This document shows, one piece after another, positions 7,721 through 16,666 of a stretch of 64,000 nucleotides of DNA. The stretch is from NCBI RefSeq assembly GCF_000020365.1, contig NC_012108.1:5092001-5156000 (forward strand), in the 5' to 3' direction. Positions within the stretch are counted from its first letter, which is position 1; each line of letters starts with the position of its first letter. The notes under the pieces were generated by a model. The model was not told where the DNA came from and made no database searches. It saw only the letters and a list, made by a program, of their open reading frames with translations. Both the position numbers and the translations under genes were made by a program. The stretch is from Desulforapulum autotrophicum HRM2. Lineage in GTDB: Bacteria; Desulfobacterota; Desulfobacteria; Desulfobacterales; Desulfobacteraceae.

Positions 7721-10273
7721 ATGAAAAAAATGAAAAAAAAATTAATTGCACTATTGGCCGCAATGCTTGTGTTTGCGTTTGCACTTACGGGATGTTCTTC
7801 TGACGATGATGACACCACAGAAGTTGCCGGTGTAGAAGGGGTAATTTACGTGGATGCCAATGCAAAGGCTGACGGAGATGGTTCAAACTGGAGTGAGGCC
7901 TATACAGATTTGCAGGCTGCTTTGGCATCCGCAGAAGCAGGAGATCAAATTTGGGTGGCTAAGGGTACTTACTATCCATCTGCAACCGATGATGAAAATG
8001 AGTATTTTTTGATGCTTGATGATGTTGATGTCTATGGTGGATTTAACGGAGATGAAACTGAATTAAGTGCAAGGGACTGGGAAACAAATACAACTGTTCT
8101 TTCAGGAGACATAGGTATTGCGGGTGATAACTCTGATAATACAGATAATATTATAATTGCAGCAAATAATATTATGAATGGTTTCACAATTACCGGCGGG
8201 AATGGTTTTTCCTCAATGTCCATGGAAGGAATGCCCCTCGATGGTGAGATGCCAACCGATGATGAAACGTCAACAGGGGCTGACTCAAGCGGACATTCCA
8301 CACCGGGTGAAGTTTTATCAGGGGATGCCACAACCACTAATAATGGTGGAGCAATAGTAATTTGGGGAACAGCACCAACAATTAAAAACTGTATTATTTC
8401 CAATAATCAGACCCTTAAAGCTGGTGCAGTTTATATAATTGAGACAAAGGAACTCGAGTCATTACCCAAATTCATCAATTGTACCATTAAAAACAACTAT
8501 GCTGAATCAAGAGGCGGAGGCGTCTCCCTGGACATGGGTGGAGATGCTATCTTTATTGATACGACATTCAGTGGAAACGAGTGTGGATCAAAAGGAGGTG
8601 CTGTCTATAATGATTTTGGATGCAGTCCATTCTTCTACAACTGTCTGTTTGAAAACAATATAGCTGAATCTGCAGCCGCCATGGGTAATGATGGTGTCTC
8701 CAATCCAGTTGTCGTTAACTGTACATTTGTGGGTAACATTGCTGAAATAACCGGAGCAGCAATGTATCAGGGAACAGGCCCCTTCAATGATCCAGTGGTG
8801 TTAAATACAATTATCTGGGACAATGAATGTCCAGAAGATTATGCATCCATCTACAACTGGAACGATTCAAACCTAACGGCATCATATTCAATAATTGAGA
8901 GCGGTTATAAAGGTGACGGTGTCCTAGATCAAGATCCTTTATTTACATATGCTGATAATTCGAACTATGGTTTATCGTCAAAGTCAGTGGCTTTCACTGC
9001 CGGAAAAGATGGGAATGCAATCGGTTATGATGCAGAGTTTGCTGGAACAAGAACCGATGACGAGATTAAGGCTGTAATTGAATATTTGAGTACCGTTGAA
9101 GGCGGTGAGGAGATTACCCCCCTAGACGTAACAAACTATCTGGCTGATTCTGATATCAGCTATCTTAACCATGCGATATACGTTAGCGTTGATGGTTCAG
9201 GAAACGGGTATAGCTGGAGTTCTGCTTTATCCGATGTTCAGACGGCTTTAGACCTTGCCAATGCCAAATATGAACAGACAGGTGAGAAAGTTGAGGTATG
9301 GGTCTCTTCAGGCACCTATTATGCGGGTGAGTCAAGATCTGATTCAATTCAATTAAGAGAAGGGGTCAGCCTGTATGGTGGATTTGCCGGAGATGAAACA
9401 TCTACAGATCAACGTAATATTGATGTAAACACAACAATCTTAAGTGGCGATATTGGGGTTCCTGATGTTGCTGCGGACAACAATTACCATGTTGTCATTG
9501 GTGCAGACAATGCCTTAATTGACGGGTTTACCATCACCAATGGTTATGCCGACGCTGCAGACGGTCAGATATATGATAACAAAGGTGGCGGAATTTTAAA
9601 CTATCTGGCAGGATATAGAGTAATTCCCACCTATGAGCCCACCCTGGGATTTGATACTATAATAAACAACTGTAGTTTCAAAGAAAACTATGCAGTGGAA
9701 GGTGGAGCCATCTATACATATCATGGCGGAAACCCCGTAGTTGCGAACTGTTCATTTATTAATAACTCAGCTGTATATGGTGGAGCCATTGTTGACCGTG
9801 GTGGAGTCAACAGTAAATATACAGATTGTTACTTCCAGGGGAATACGGTTGTATTTAAAGGTGGTGCCGCCCTGGTCGATTATGGTTCAATGGCTACATT
9901 TGATAACTGCAAATTCAACGATAATGAGTCCGGTACTTCGGGTGGAGCTATCTATGTGATTGACCGTGCATCCCAATCTATCTTAAATGATACAGATTTT
10001 GATCAAATTGATGATACCTGGGAATTACTTAACGATATTTATTCTTCAGTCCTGGTTACTGATTGTGAATTCATAGGAAATACTGCAGGTACAACTTCAG
10101 GGGCAATATATGTTTATGAAGGCGGCTATGCAAAGATCGTAACTTCTGATTTTTCTGATAATTCAGCGATTTCAGAGGCAGGAGCAGTTGGAATTTATTC
10201 AAATTCACATCTAATTATTGATGATGCAACAACTTTTTCAAATAACTCCCCTGAAGATATTTTTGCAGAATAA
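7721..10273 (+). CDS. Lipoprotein with duplicated right-handed parallel beta-helix
   Basis: An 850-residue predicted surface lipoprotein. Signal peptide with lipobox LTGC (Cys25) followed by an Asp-rich linker SSDDDD. Two homologous halves start near residues 40 and 484: each has (V/A)IYV-D, a Trp-Ser segment, an ALxxAxAG(D)QIWVxxGTYY-like stretch, LYGGFxGDET and TTxLSGDIG, followed by rungs rich in N(C/N)xFxxNxAxxGGA typical of polymorphic/parallel beta-helix repeats. Such proteins act as adhesins or polysaccharide-binding or -cleaving proteins; no catalytic motif is evident. The start is supported by AAAGGGAG 6 bases upstream. The gene is visibly richer in A+T than its neighbours, which may point to transfer. 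It follows the DUF1566 lipoprotein by 193 bases and ends at a strong terminator. Confidence 0.85.
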   Translation: MKKMKKKLIALLAAMLVFAFALTGCSSDDDDTTEVAGVEGVIYVDANAKADGDGSNWSEAYTDLQAALASAEAGDQIWVAKGTYYPSATDDENEYFLMLDDVDVYGGFNGDETELSARDWETNTTVLSGDIGIAGDNSDNTDNIIIAANNIMNGFTITGGNGFSSMSMEGMPLDGEMPTDDETSTGADSSGHSTPGEVLSGDATTTNNGGAIVIWGTAPTIKNCIISNNQTLKAGAVYIIETKELESLPKFINCTIKNNYAESRGGGVSLDMGGDAIFIDTTFSGNECGSKGGAVYNDFGCSPFFYNCLFENNIAESAAAMGNDGVSNPVVVNCTFVGNIAEITGAAMYQGTGPFNDPVVLNTIIWDNECPEDYASIYNWNDSNLTASYSIIESGYKGDGVLDQDPLFTYADNSNYGLSSKSVAFTAGKDGNAIGYDAEFAGTRTDDEIKAVIEYLSTVEGGEEITPLDVTNYLADSDISYLNHAIYVSVDGSGNGYSWSSALSDVQTALDLANAKYEQTGEKVEVWVSSGTYYAGESRSDSIQLREGVSLYGGFAGDETSTDQRNIDVNTTILSGDIGVPDVAADNNYHVVIGADNALIDGFTITNGYADAADGQIYDNKGGGILNYLAGYRVIPTYEPTLGFDTIINNCSFKENYAVEGGAIYTYHGGNPVVANCSFINNSAVYGGAIVDRGGVNSKYTDCYFQGNTVVFKGGAALVDYGSMATFDNCKFNDNESGTSGGAIYVIDRASQSILNDTDFDQIDDTWELLNDIYSSVLVTDCEFIGNTAGTTSGAIYVYEGGYAKIVTSDFSDNSAISEAGAVGIYSNSHLIIDDATTFSNNSPEDIFAE

Positions 10274-10297
10274 TCAAAATCAAATTTCGTATGTTAG

Positions 10298-10333
10298 AAG
10301 GCCCTCGGAAAATTATTACCTGAGGGCCTTTCT
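10298..10333 (+). terminator. Strong rho-independent terminator
   Basis: AAGGCCCTC-GG pairs with CC-T-GAGGGCCTT (one bulged T), followed by TTTCTAAATTT. It lies 25 bases after the beta-helix lipoprotein stop and closes that transcript. Confidence 0.85.
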
Positions 10334-10603
10334 AAATTTCATCTTACATTCCGCACTGCACCGAGAATTAAAGGCAAAGGAGGAGACCATCCTGAACCAA
10401 CCTATTCCTTATTTGGCAACATTTCCCAAATTTAATTCCAAAGATCTGTTTTAGGACAAACTCTATTCTGTGATTTTATAAATTCAAATACTCAACTTTC
10501 GGGGTTGCCGTTTTAGGCTAAAGTCCAAAAGTTGAATGATTAAGATCAAAGCGGTTGCCACGCGGATCTTCCTGCCACAAAAAAAGACCATTACTCTTTT
10601 GAG
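10334..10603. other. Intergenic stretch with one dyad
   Basis: No convincing gene. TCAACTTT (10492-10499) and AAAGTTGA (10528-10535) form an inverted repeat around a segment containing GGCTAAAGTCC (10517-10527). The same 11-mer occurs in the loop of the long hairpin at 25738-25915, so this may be a decayed relative of that element. The stretch separates two transcripts that meet tail to tail. Confidence 0.4.
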
Positions 10604-13270
10604 TTAGAACCCCGGGAATTTGAACTTCATAGTCACTTCCCCGGTCTGCCTGTCAATGGTGATCATCTTGTCCTGCCCCTGGGCCGTCTCCATTTTCTGA
10701 CCGGTTGCCATCTCCATGAGACCGGAGATAAAGGCCATACCCGAGTTGAGAACCGTTTCGATCTTTTCCGGAGACTGGGCCTTGAAAACACCGGCGGCCC
10801 CGTCAGTATCCTCCTCTGTCGGCCGTTGCCCAACCTCATCCAATGCCTCTTCATCCGTCTCGCCCCGGCTCAAAACCTCAGGATTGAGATAACCCGGGGT
10901 ATCTTCAGGAATTTCCTCCGGGACCACAGATTCATACTTCTCCTGATCCGGTTCAGGGGGCTCACCCATCATGGATCTCAACCGGTTGAGCATCTCGTCC
11001 CTTTTTTCCTTGGAGAAGGCCACCTGGTCCGGCCCGTCATCGTCAAAGACCCCCTTGAACAGATCGGTCTTAAGCTGGATACCGGCAAGGATTCTCTCTT
11101 CAATGCTGTTTTTGGCAATCAAATTAATCACGTTGATGCACTGGCTCGCCTGGCCGATCCTGCTGACCCGCCCGATACGCTGGTTCATCTTTGCAGGATT
11201 CCACGGAAGTTCAAAGTTCACCACGCAATCGGCAGCCTGGAGATTGAGTCCGGTCCCCCCCGCATCCGTTGATAAAAAAACCCTGCATTGGGGATTGTTT
11301 GTGAATTCATCGATGAGGTTCTGGCGTTTTTTAACGGCGACCTTACCCGAAAGCTCCACAAATTCGATCCCCATGTCAGACAGGTGTTTTGCAATGAGAA
11401 ATGTCATGGTGGTCCATTCGCTGAAAATAACCATTTTCCGGCGGTTCTGCACCACAAGCTCATCAATAATGTTGTCCAGCTCCTTGAGCTTGGGAGAGAT
11501 ATGGGTCTCTCTGTCAATCAGATAGGTGGAGTTGCACACCATTCTCATGCGTAAGAGCAGCACCTGGATTCTTCGGATGTCCATGGGGGTAAGATATTTT
11601 TTATTGAGCAGGGGAGCAAGGGTTCGCGCATACCCCCCATGAATTCCCAGCTGCTCGTCGTTAAGATCGATATAATAGTTGTTGACAACCTCCCGGGGCA
11701 GATCCTTGAGCACCTCCTCTTTTTTACGCCGAATCACAACCCCTTTGAGTTTTTCCTTTAAAAGGTCAAGATTCCTGTAACCACCAATGCTGTTATTCTT
11801 GTTTTTCAAAAGAAGAAAATGGTCTGCCGCAAACCGCCACAGGGGTGTTAAAAGATCAGGATCCAGGAATTGAACAATGGAATAGACATCCTCAAGCTTG
11901 TTTTCAAGGGGGGTCCCTGTGAGCACAATGGCGTGGCGTCGGGGAATCCGTTTTACGGCATCAGCCGTTTTGGTGGAAAAATTTTTGATGCGCTGGGCTT
12001 CGTCAAGGATGATGATATCCGGCCTGAAATTTGAGAGGATAGTGACATCCCTCAGAACCGCCTCATAGTTGGTAATCTTGAACAGAGCGTCATCGTTTTT
12101 ATATCCGGCCTTTCTCTGGAGGGGAGAGCCTTCTATCACCAGGGCTTTTTCACTGGAGAACCTTTCAATTTCCCGTTTCCACTGCTCTTTCAGGGACGAA
12201 AGAGTCACCACAACAATTTTTGAAAAACCAAAAATCTCTCGTTTTAAAACGCCCAGGGCAATGGCCTGGAGGGTCTTGCCAAGCCCCATCTCGTCCCCGA
12301 TGAGCACCCCTGCCTTGAACACGCCGAACCTGACCCCCTCTTCCTGATAAGGATAGAGTTTTGCCTTAAGGGATGGTTCTGGGATGGCCTCAAGGGAGAG
12401 TTCGTCCAGCTGTTTGCCTTGAAGATATCGGTCCACCCGATTCAGCAAGGTTTCCCTGATGCGCACCCGTTTGTCGCCGTCCACCCTTTTGACAAGGGTC
12501 ATGATCTCGGAAATCTCCCCGGGTTTAAATTGACCGTTCTCGTCAAAAAAAGGTTCAAAAAGGGATTTCAGCCCACCGTCCCCATGGTCAAGACGTTCTG
12601 AAAAAAGCTGGGGGGCGTTACACTGGGAGTTCCAGTAAACATCGGCAAATGGAAACCTCTCCTTTGAAAGCTGTCGGGCAAATCCGGGTTCTTTTTCAAG
12701 ATGGGAGACGAGGAATTGAATGTGCTTGCAGGTACCCAGCCCGTTGGTCAGATAATCGGGACAGGTACAATGACCAATGCCCTGCTCTGGATTGTGGAGG
12801 GTGACACAGTACTCCCGGTTGTTTTTATTAACAACGAGGTGATCGCCCTTGAACATATCTCCCTGGATTACGGTAAAGGGTTCGGTGGCAGCCCGTTTCT
12901 TTCTGTCCGCCAGAGCCTGCTGCCGGATCTCATCCTCGGACAGGTAAGGATCATCGTCGTTCGGGGTGGTCACCTTGTCCTTTTCCCTTTTCAGGAGCAG
13001 CTCCCTTGCGTTAAGAAGGGCCGCCACAACATGCTTGCATCCATCCCCGGGGTAGGGGCAGTTGCACGAGGTCAGCACCTCCTCCCCTTTGATTGCCACC
13101 TGGGTGGTATAGTTTCCATAGCTTCCGTCAACTTCATATACAAAGGAACCATCGGAATTTTCTCGGGAAAGGAAATAAGATCCATGGTGATAGATGGATT
13201 CACCCCGCTGGAAAATAAGGGCAGTATCGGCAATGTTATTCTGAATAAACGCCTTTGACAGAATGGCCAT
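10604..13270 (-). CDS. SNF2-family ATPase with two SWIM zinc fingers
   Basis: An 888-residue double-stranded-DNA translocase of the SNF2/HepA type. Two SWIM fingers (CxCxnCxH) open the protein: C69, C71, C78, H80 and C168, C170, C181, H183. The ATPase core follows: Walker A GDEMGLGKT with K332, motif II DEAQ (423-426, the usual bacterial form), GTPLENKLEDVYSI, and the second RecA lobe with STDAGGTGLNLQAAD and QRIGRVSRIGQ. The last 130 residues are acidic and variable. Bacterial SWIM/SNF2 proteins have unknown targets; remodelling of nucleoprotein complexes or RNA polymerase recycling (as in RapA) is inferred. The start is supported by AGGAT 6 bases upstream. No restriction or defence genes flank it. 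Confidence 0.93.
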   Translation of the reverse strand: MAILSKAFIQNNIADTALIFQRGESIYHHGSYFLSRENSDGSFVYEVDGSYGNYTTQVAIKGEEVLTSCNCPYPGDGCKHVVAALLNARELLLKREKDKVTTPNDDDPYLSEDEIRQQALADRKKRAATEPFTVIQGDMFKGDHLVVNKNNREYCVTLHNPEQGIGHCTCPDYLTNGLGTCKHIQFLVSHLEKEPGFARQLSKERFPFADVYWNSQCNAPQLFSERLDHGDGGLKSLFEPFFDENGQFKPGEISEIMTLVKRVDGDKRVRIRETLLNRVDRYLQGKQLDELSLEAIPEPSLKAKLYPYQEEGVRFGVFKAGVLIGDEMGLGKTLQAIALGVLKREIFGFSKIVVVTLSSLKEQWKREIERFSSEKALVIEGSPLQRKAGYKNDDALFKITNYEAVLRDVTILSNFRPDIIILDEAQRIKNFSTKTADAVKRIPRRHAIVLTGTPLENKLEDVYSIVQFLDPDLLTPLWRFAADHFLLLKNKNNSIGGYRNLDLLKEKLKGVVIRRKKEEVLKDLPREVVNNYYIDLNDEQLGIHGGYARTLAPLLNKKYLTPMDIRRIQVLLLRMRMVCNSTYLIDRETHISPKLKELDNIIDELVVQNRRKMVIFSEWTTMTFLIAKHLSDMGIEFVELSGKVAVKKRQNLIDEFTNNPQCRVFLSTDAGGTGLNLQAADCVVNFELPWNPAKMNQRIGRVSRIGQASQCINVINLIAKNSIEERILAGIQLKTDLFKGVFDDDGPDQVAFSKEKRDEMLNRLRSMMGEPPEPDQEKYESVVPEEIPEDTPGYLNPEVLSRGETDEEALDEVGQRPTEEDTDGAAGVFKAQSPEKIETVLNSGMAFISGLMEMATGQKMETAQGQDKMITIDRQTGEVTMKFKFPGF

Positions 13271-13360
13271 GATTTATCCTATATTCATTTGTAATGAGTA
13301 TATTTTCAAACGTATATTTCCCAAATTTAATATAGAATTCACACCATAATGTCAACTTTT

Positions 13361-14644
13361 CTAACTGCGCACCCAAAACCGGCCTGAAGCCATATAGATC
13401 ACCACTGTTCCCAGGATCAGATAGCCAAACATCTCGACATTTTTTGTCTTAAAAATAAATGCAAGGGTCACAATAATGGATGCACTGATCATGAAGAACA
13501 GCTGCTTGGGGACTTTTTTAAGGATCACCCGACCAAAATGGGCAAACCGGATATGACTCACCATCAGGCCCACGGAGACAAGGGTCATCGACCACAGTAT
13601 GGGGGGCGTTGAGATAAGAGAGGCTCCCAGAACGATCAAGGCTCCCGCAGGGCTCGGCAGTCCATTAAAAATACCCTGGGGCAAGTCTGTCCGTTTCTTG
13701 TCCGTTAGGATGAACCGTACCAGGCGAAAGCCGACCCCGAGGATAAAAAGCACTGCGATAAGCCATGCGGCTGAACCGCCCTTTTCCACAATCACATAGG
13801 CCGGTGCCATCCCAAAACTTACAAAATCAGCGATATCGTCCAGATAGGGACCATATGTCGTCCCTCCATGCTTTAAAGCCATGCGTCCGTCAAACAGATC
13901 AAACAACTGTCCGATGATGATAATACAGATGGCCCAGGCAAAATAGTGGTGATGGGTAAGGACAAGGCTTGTCACACCGCAGCAAAAATTAAGCCCGGAA
14001 AGGATATCCGCATACAGCCGGTTGGGAACAAATTTGAAGACCACTGAAGCCCCTGAAAGGATGATGCAGCCCATGAGTACATTATCGGCAATATTAATGA
14101 ATCCCGGATTTTCATCCATCAATGCACACAGGATCACAAGACCAAAACAGATAATAGCCTTTATCTTTCCAAAATTATTGGCGGCAACAGAAAATTTCAT
14201 CCAGGCCAGAACCCGGCGGGCAAAAAACTGCCCCACAAGTTCAATGGCCACAAGTATCCATATCAGCTTGACCGATAAAATCCCCCCATGGGCAAACCCA
14301 ATTAACGGCGGCAGATAGGTCAATTTATCACACATGGGGTCCAGCCATTCTCCCCACGTGGATCCCAGGTTACAGGCCCTGGCAACAACACCGTCAACAC
14401 CATCAAGGATTGCAGCAAAGGTGAAAATAAATATGGCCAGCCACTGCCAGGGGGAAAAGAAATAAAGAACAGAGCCCAGGGTCGCAAGGGCGGTCCGCCA
14501 GTAGCAGATGGCGTTCGGATGGAGCAACCACTGGTGTGACAGGATATACTTGCCCATGGACGGTTGTTTGACCGCCCGGGAAAACCACAGGAAAAAAGCT
14601 GTCCCAAGGGCCGCAGAAAATGCAATCACCAAAAATCTTTCCAT
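13361..14644 (-). CDS. Fused double CDP-alcohol phosphatidyltransferase
   Basis: A 427-residue polytopic membrane protein containing two complete CDP-alcohol phosphotransferase domains. Domain 1 has the full motif D81-x2-D84-G-x2-A-R-x8-G-x3-D102-x3-D106. Domain 2 has D249, D252, D269 and D273 and continues with DFVSFGMAP, the signature seen after the active site in type II phosphatidylserine synthases; it has Leu257 for the motif Arg and a spacing one residue shorter. These enzymes join a CDP-activated lipid to an alcohol head group at the inner membrane. Domain 1 resembles PgsA-type enzymes. Known members are single-domain (about 180-260 residues). GAGAGGAT upstream supports ATG 14644. It stands alone between other transcripts; head groups cannot be told from sequence. 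Confidence 0.85.
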   Translation of the reverse strand: MERFLVIAFSAALGTAFFLWFSRAVKQPSMGKYILSHQWLLHPNAICYWRTALATLGSVLYFFSPWQWLAIFIFTFAAILDGVDGVVARACNLGSTWGEWLDPMCDKLTYLPPLIGFAHGGILSVKLIWILVAIELVGQFFARRVLAWMKFSVAANNFGKIKAIICFGLVILCALMDENPGFINIADNVLMGCIILSGASVVFKFVPNRLYADILSGLNFCCGVTSLVLTHHHYFAWAICIIIIGQLFDLFDGRMALKHGGTTYGPYLDDIADFVSFGMAPAYVIVEKGGSAAWLIAVLFILGVGFRLVRFILTDKKRTDLPQGIFNGLPSPAGALIVLGASLISTPPILWSMTLVSVGLMVSHIRFAHFGRVILKKVPKQLFFMISASIIVTLAFIFKTKNVEMFGYLILGTVVIYMASGRFWVRS

Positions 14645-14752
14645 TTTATCCTCTCACCGTTAATACCTGTACAATGGATGCCCGTACAATTTCAAATTGT
14701 TCAGTCTATTTATCATTTCAGGTGGAAATAGTCCACTATCTGAATATTTTGA

Positions 14753-14920
14753 ATCCGATTTTCCGATTTGAATCTGCCCTGGGGGCTTCTCAGCCAGTAC
14801 CGTCTGGATGACGACCATCCACCAGGCAAGGACTTTACCCTGGCGGATGAAATTGGCGAGGCTCTGAAGGCGGCCCTGGTGACGGAACAGGCCCGGGCTG
14901 ACCCGCGATCAGCTGCTTAG
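14753..14920 (+). pseudogene. Probable 3' remnant of an unidentified gene
   Basis: A 55-codon open stretch ending in TAG with protein-like composition (for example LSQYRLDDDHPPGKDFTLAD followed by an Ala/Glu-rich helix and ARADPRSAA) but with no start codon or ribosome site. It looks like the C-terminus of a lost gene. The remaining bases between 14645 and 14957 show nothing else. Family not recognised. Confidence 0.3.
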
Positions 14921-14957
14921 CCGACCTGATCCTGCCAAGGTTTACAGGGCCCCCGGA

Positions 14958-15812
14958 TCATGCGTTCTTTCGACTGAAATAAAGATTCACAAGGGCGGCA
15001 AGGGAGGTGCCGAAGATCAAAAGGAACGAAACAGCATTGATCACCGGGGTACTGCCGTCACGCACCTGGAGATAGAGATTGATGGGCAGTGTTGGATCAG
15101 ACCCCACCAGAAAAAGTGTAGTGTTGAAGTTTTCAAACGACATGAGAAATGCCACGGCAAAGGCACCCAGGAGGGCCGGGCGCAAAAACTTCAGGGTGAT
15201 GTGCCAGATCACCTCCATGCGGTTCGCCCCGAGATTCAATGCCGCCTCTTCGAGAGTCCGGTCAAACTTTTTCAACCGTGCCGACACCACCAGGGTGACA
15301 AAGGTGGTGATAAAGGAAAACTGCCCCAGGACCACCAGCCAAAACCCTGGCCTGAAAAGCCCCACGTCAATGTTAAAGGCCTCCTCGAAAAAAGTGCCAA
15401 GGGTGTTGGAAAACAGCAGGATGGAGATGCCGAGGATCACCCCCGGCACCACCAGGGGCACGAGCATGAGAAAATAGAGGAGCTGTTTGAACCGGAAGGT
15501 CTCCTGTTCAAACAAAAAGGCCCCAAGGGTTCCCACCACCGTCGAAAGAATTGAGACAAAGAATGCTGTCTCGGCACTCACAAGGATACTGTCAAGGTTT
15601 CGCTGATCATGGAAGATGCCCGTCCGCAAGGGTGAATCGGCAAAAAACCAGTCCAGGGAAAACCCATTCCACGGAAGGGCCGGAAACTGGGAATCGTTAA
15701 AGGCAAGAATGGATGTCACGGCAAGGGGGGCAAATAAAAAGATAAAATAAAGCGTCACATAAAGATTAAAACTGACTGAATATGTCTTTGAATTGGGAAG
15801 GGATCGTATCAT
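14958..15812 (-). CDS. potC: ABC transporter permease, PotC-like
   Basis: A 284-residue inner-membrane permease with about six hydrophobic segments and the EAA loop LEEAALNLGANRMEVIWHIT that docks the ATPase. Order and sequence style match PotC of the spermidine/putrescine importer; related importers for other small cations or phosphonates look alike, so the substrate is provisional. Its ATG overlaps the potB stop by four bases (ATGA), which indicates translational coupling. It is the last gene of a four-gene minus-strand operon. Confidence 0.8.
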   Translation of the reverse strand: MIRSLPNSKTYSVSFNLYVTLYFIFLFAPLAVTSILAFNDSQFPALPWNGFSLDWFFADSPLRTGIFHDQRNLDSILVSAETAFFVSILSTVVGTLGAFLFEQETFRFKQLLYFLMLVPLVVPGVILGISILLFSNTLGTFFEEAFNIDVGLFRPGFWLVVLGQFSFITTFVTLVVSARLKKFDRTLEEAALNLGANRMEVIWHITLKFLRPALLGAFAVAFLMSFENFNTTLFLVGSDPTLPINLYLQVRDGSTPVINAVSFLLIFGTSLAALVNLYFSRKNA

Positions 15813-16666
15813 TTTACCACCTTGTCCAGCTTTTGCCCCGAAAGTTTCAGGCCCACCCAGATGATCAGTGATGAGAGCAGCAGCAGCAGAAAACCAAAGG
15901 CGCTGCCCTGGTTCCAGTTAAAGCTTGCAATGAACTGGTTGTATATCTGCTCTGTGAACCACAAAGAATTCTTGCCACCCATAAGGTTGGGCGTGAGATA
16001 GTTGCCAAGGGTGAGCATGAACACCACGATCGAGCCTGAGACAATGCCGGGCATGGCATGGGGAATGATAATCCGGACAACCACCGTCCACATGTTTGCC
16101 CCAAGATCAAAGGCTGCCTCAATATATGCCCGGTCAAGGCTTTCAAGCACCGAAATCAACGGCACCACCATGAAAAGCATGGAGGTATAGACAAGGCCGA
16201 CAATCATGGTGGCATCGTTGTAGAGCATTTCCACAGGGTGGTCAAGGATTCCAAGGGAGACCAGAAAATGATTGATCACCCCGCTTTCACGCAGCAGGAT
16301 CATCCACCCGTACACCCTTACAAGTTCACTCACCCAGAAGGGCAGAAGCAGCAATACCATGAGAACACCGGAAAATTTAGGAGACACCACATGGGTGATG
16401 TAAAACGAGATCGGCAGGGCTATGGCAAAGGTGATCCCGGTCACCAGGATGGAATAGATGGCCGTGCGTGCAAACGTGGCCCAGTAGATGGGTTCGTTAA
16501 AAAAATTAAGATAGTTCGTTAAACTCCACACCATGTCCCCGTAATCATCCTCAGCCCTGAAGGACATGACCAGAAGATCAATATGGGGCAGCACAATGAG
16601 CAGAAACAGCCAGAGCAGAATCGGAGTAAGGAAAAAAAAGAGGTACCAACGGCCCCGATTGTTCAT
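15809..16666 (-). CDS. potB: ABC transporter permease, PotB-like
   Basis: A 285-residue permease, first membrane partner of the importer. It has an N-terminal membrane anchor (YLFFFLTPILLWLFLLIVLP), about six membrane segments in all, and the coupling loop YIEAAFDLGANMWTVVVRII. Start and stop overlap potA and potC by four bases each (ATGA), so the three are translated as a coupled unit. Confidence 0.82.
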   Translation of the reverse strand: MNNRGRWYLFFFLTPILLWLFLLIVLPHIDLLVMSFRAEDDYGDMVWSLTNYLNFFNEPIYWATFARTAIYSILVTGITFAIALPISFYITHVVSPKFSGVLMVLLLLPFWVSELVRVYGWMILLRESGVINHFLVSLGILDHPVEMLYNDATMIVGLVYTSMLFMVVPLISVLESLDRAYIEAAFDLGANMWTVVVRIIIPHAMPGIVSGSIVVFMLTLGNYLTPNLMGGKNSLWFTEQIYNQFIASFNWNQGSAFGFLLLLLSSLIIWVGLKLSGQKLDKVVK

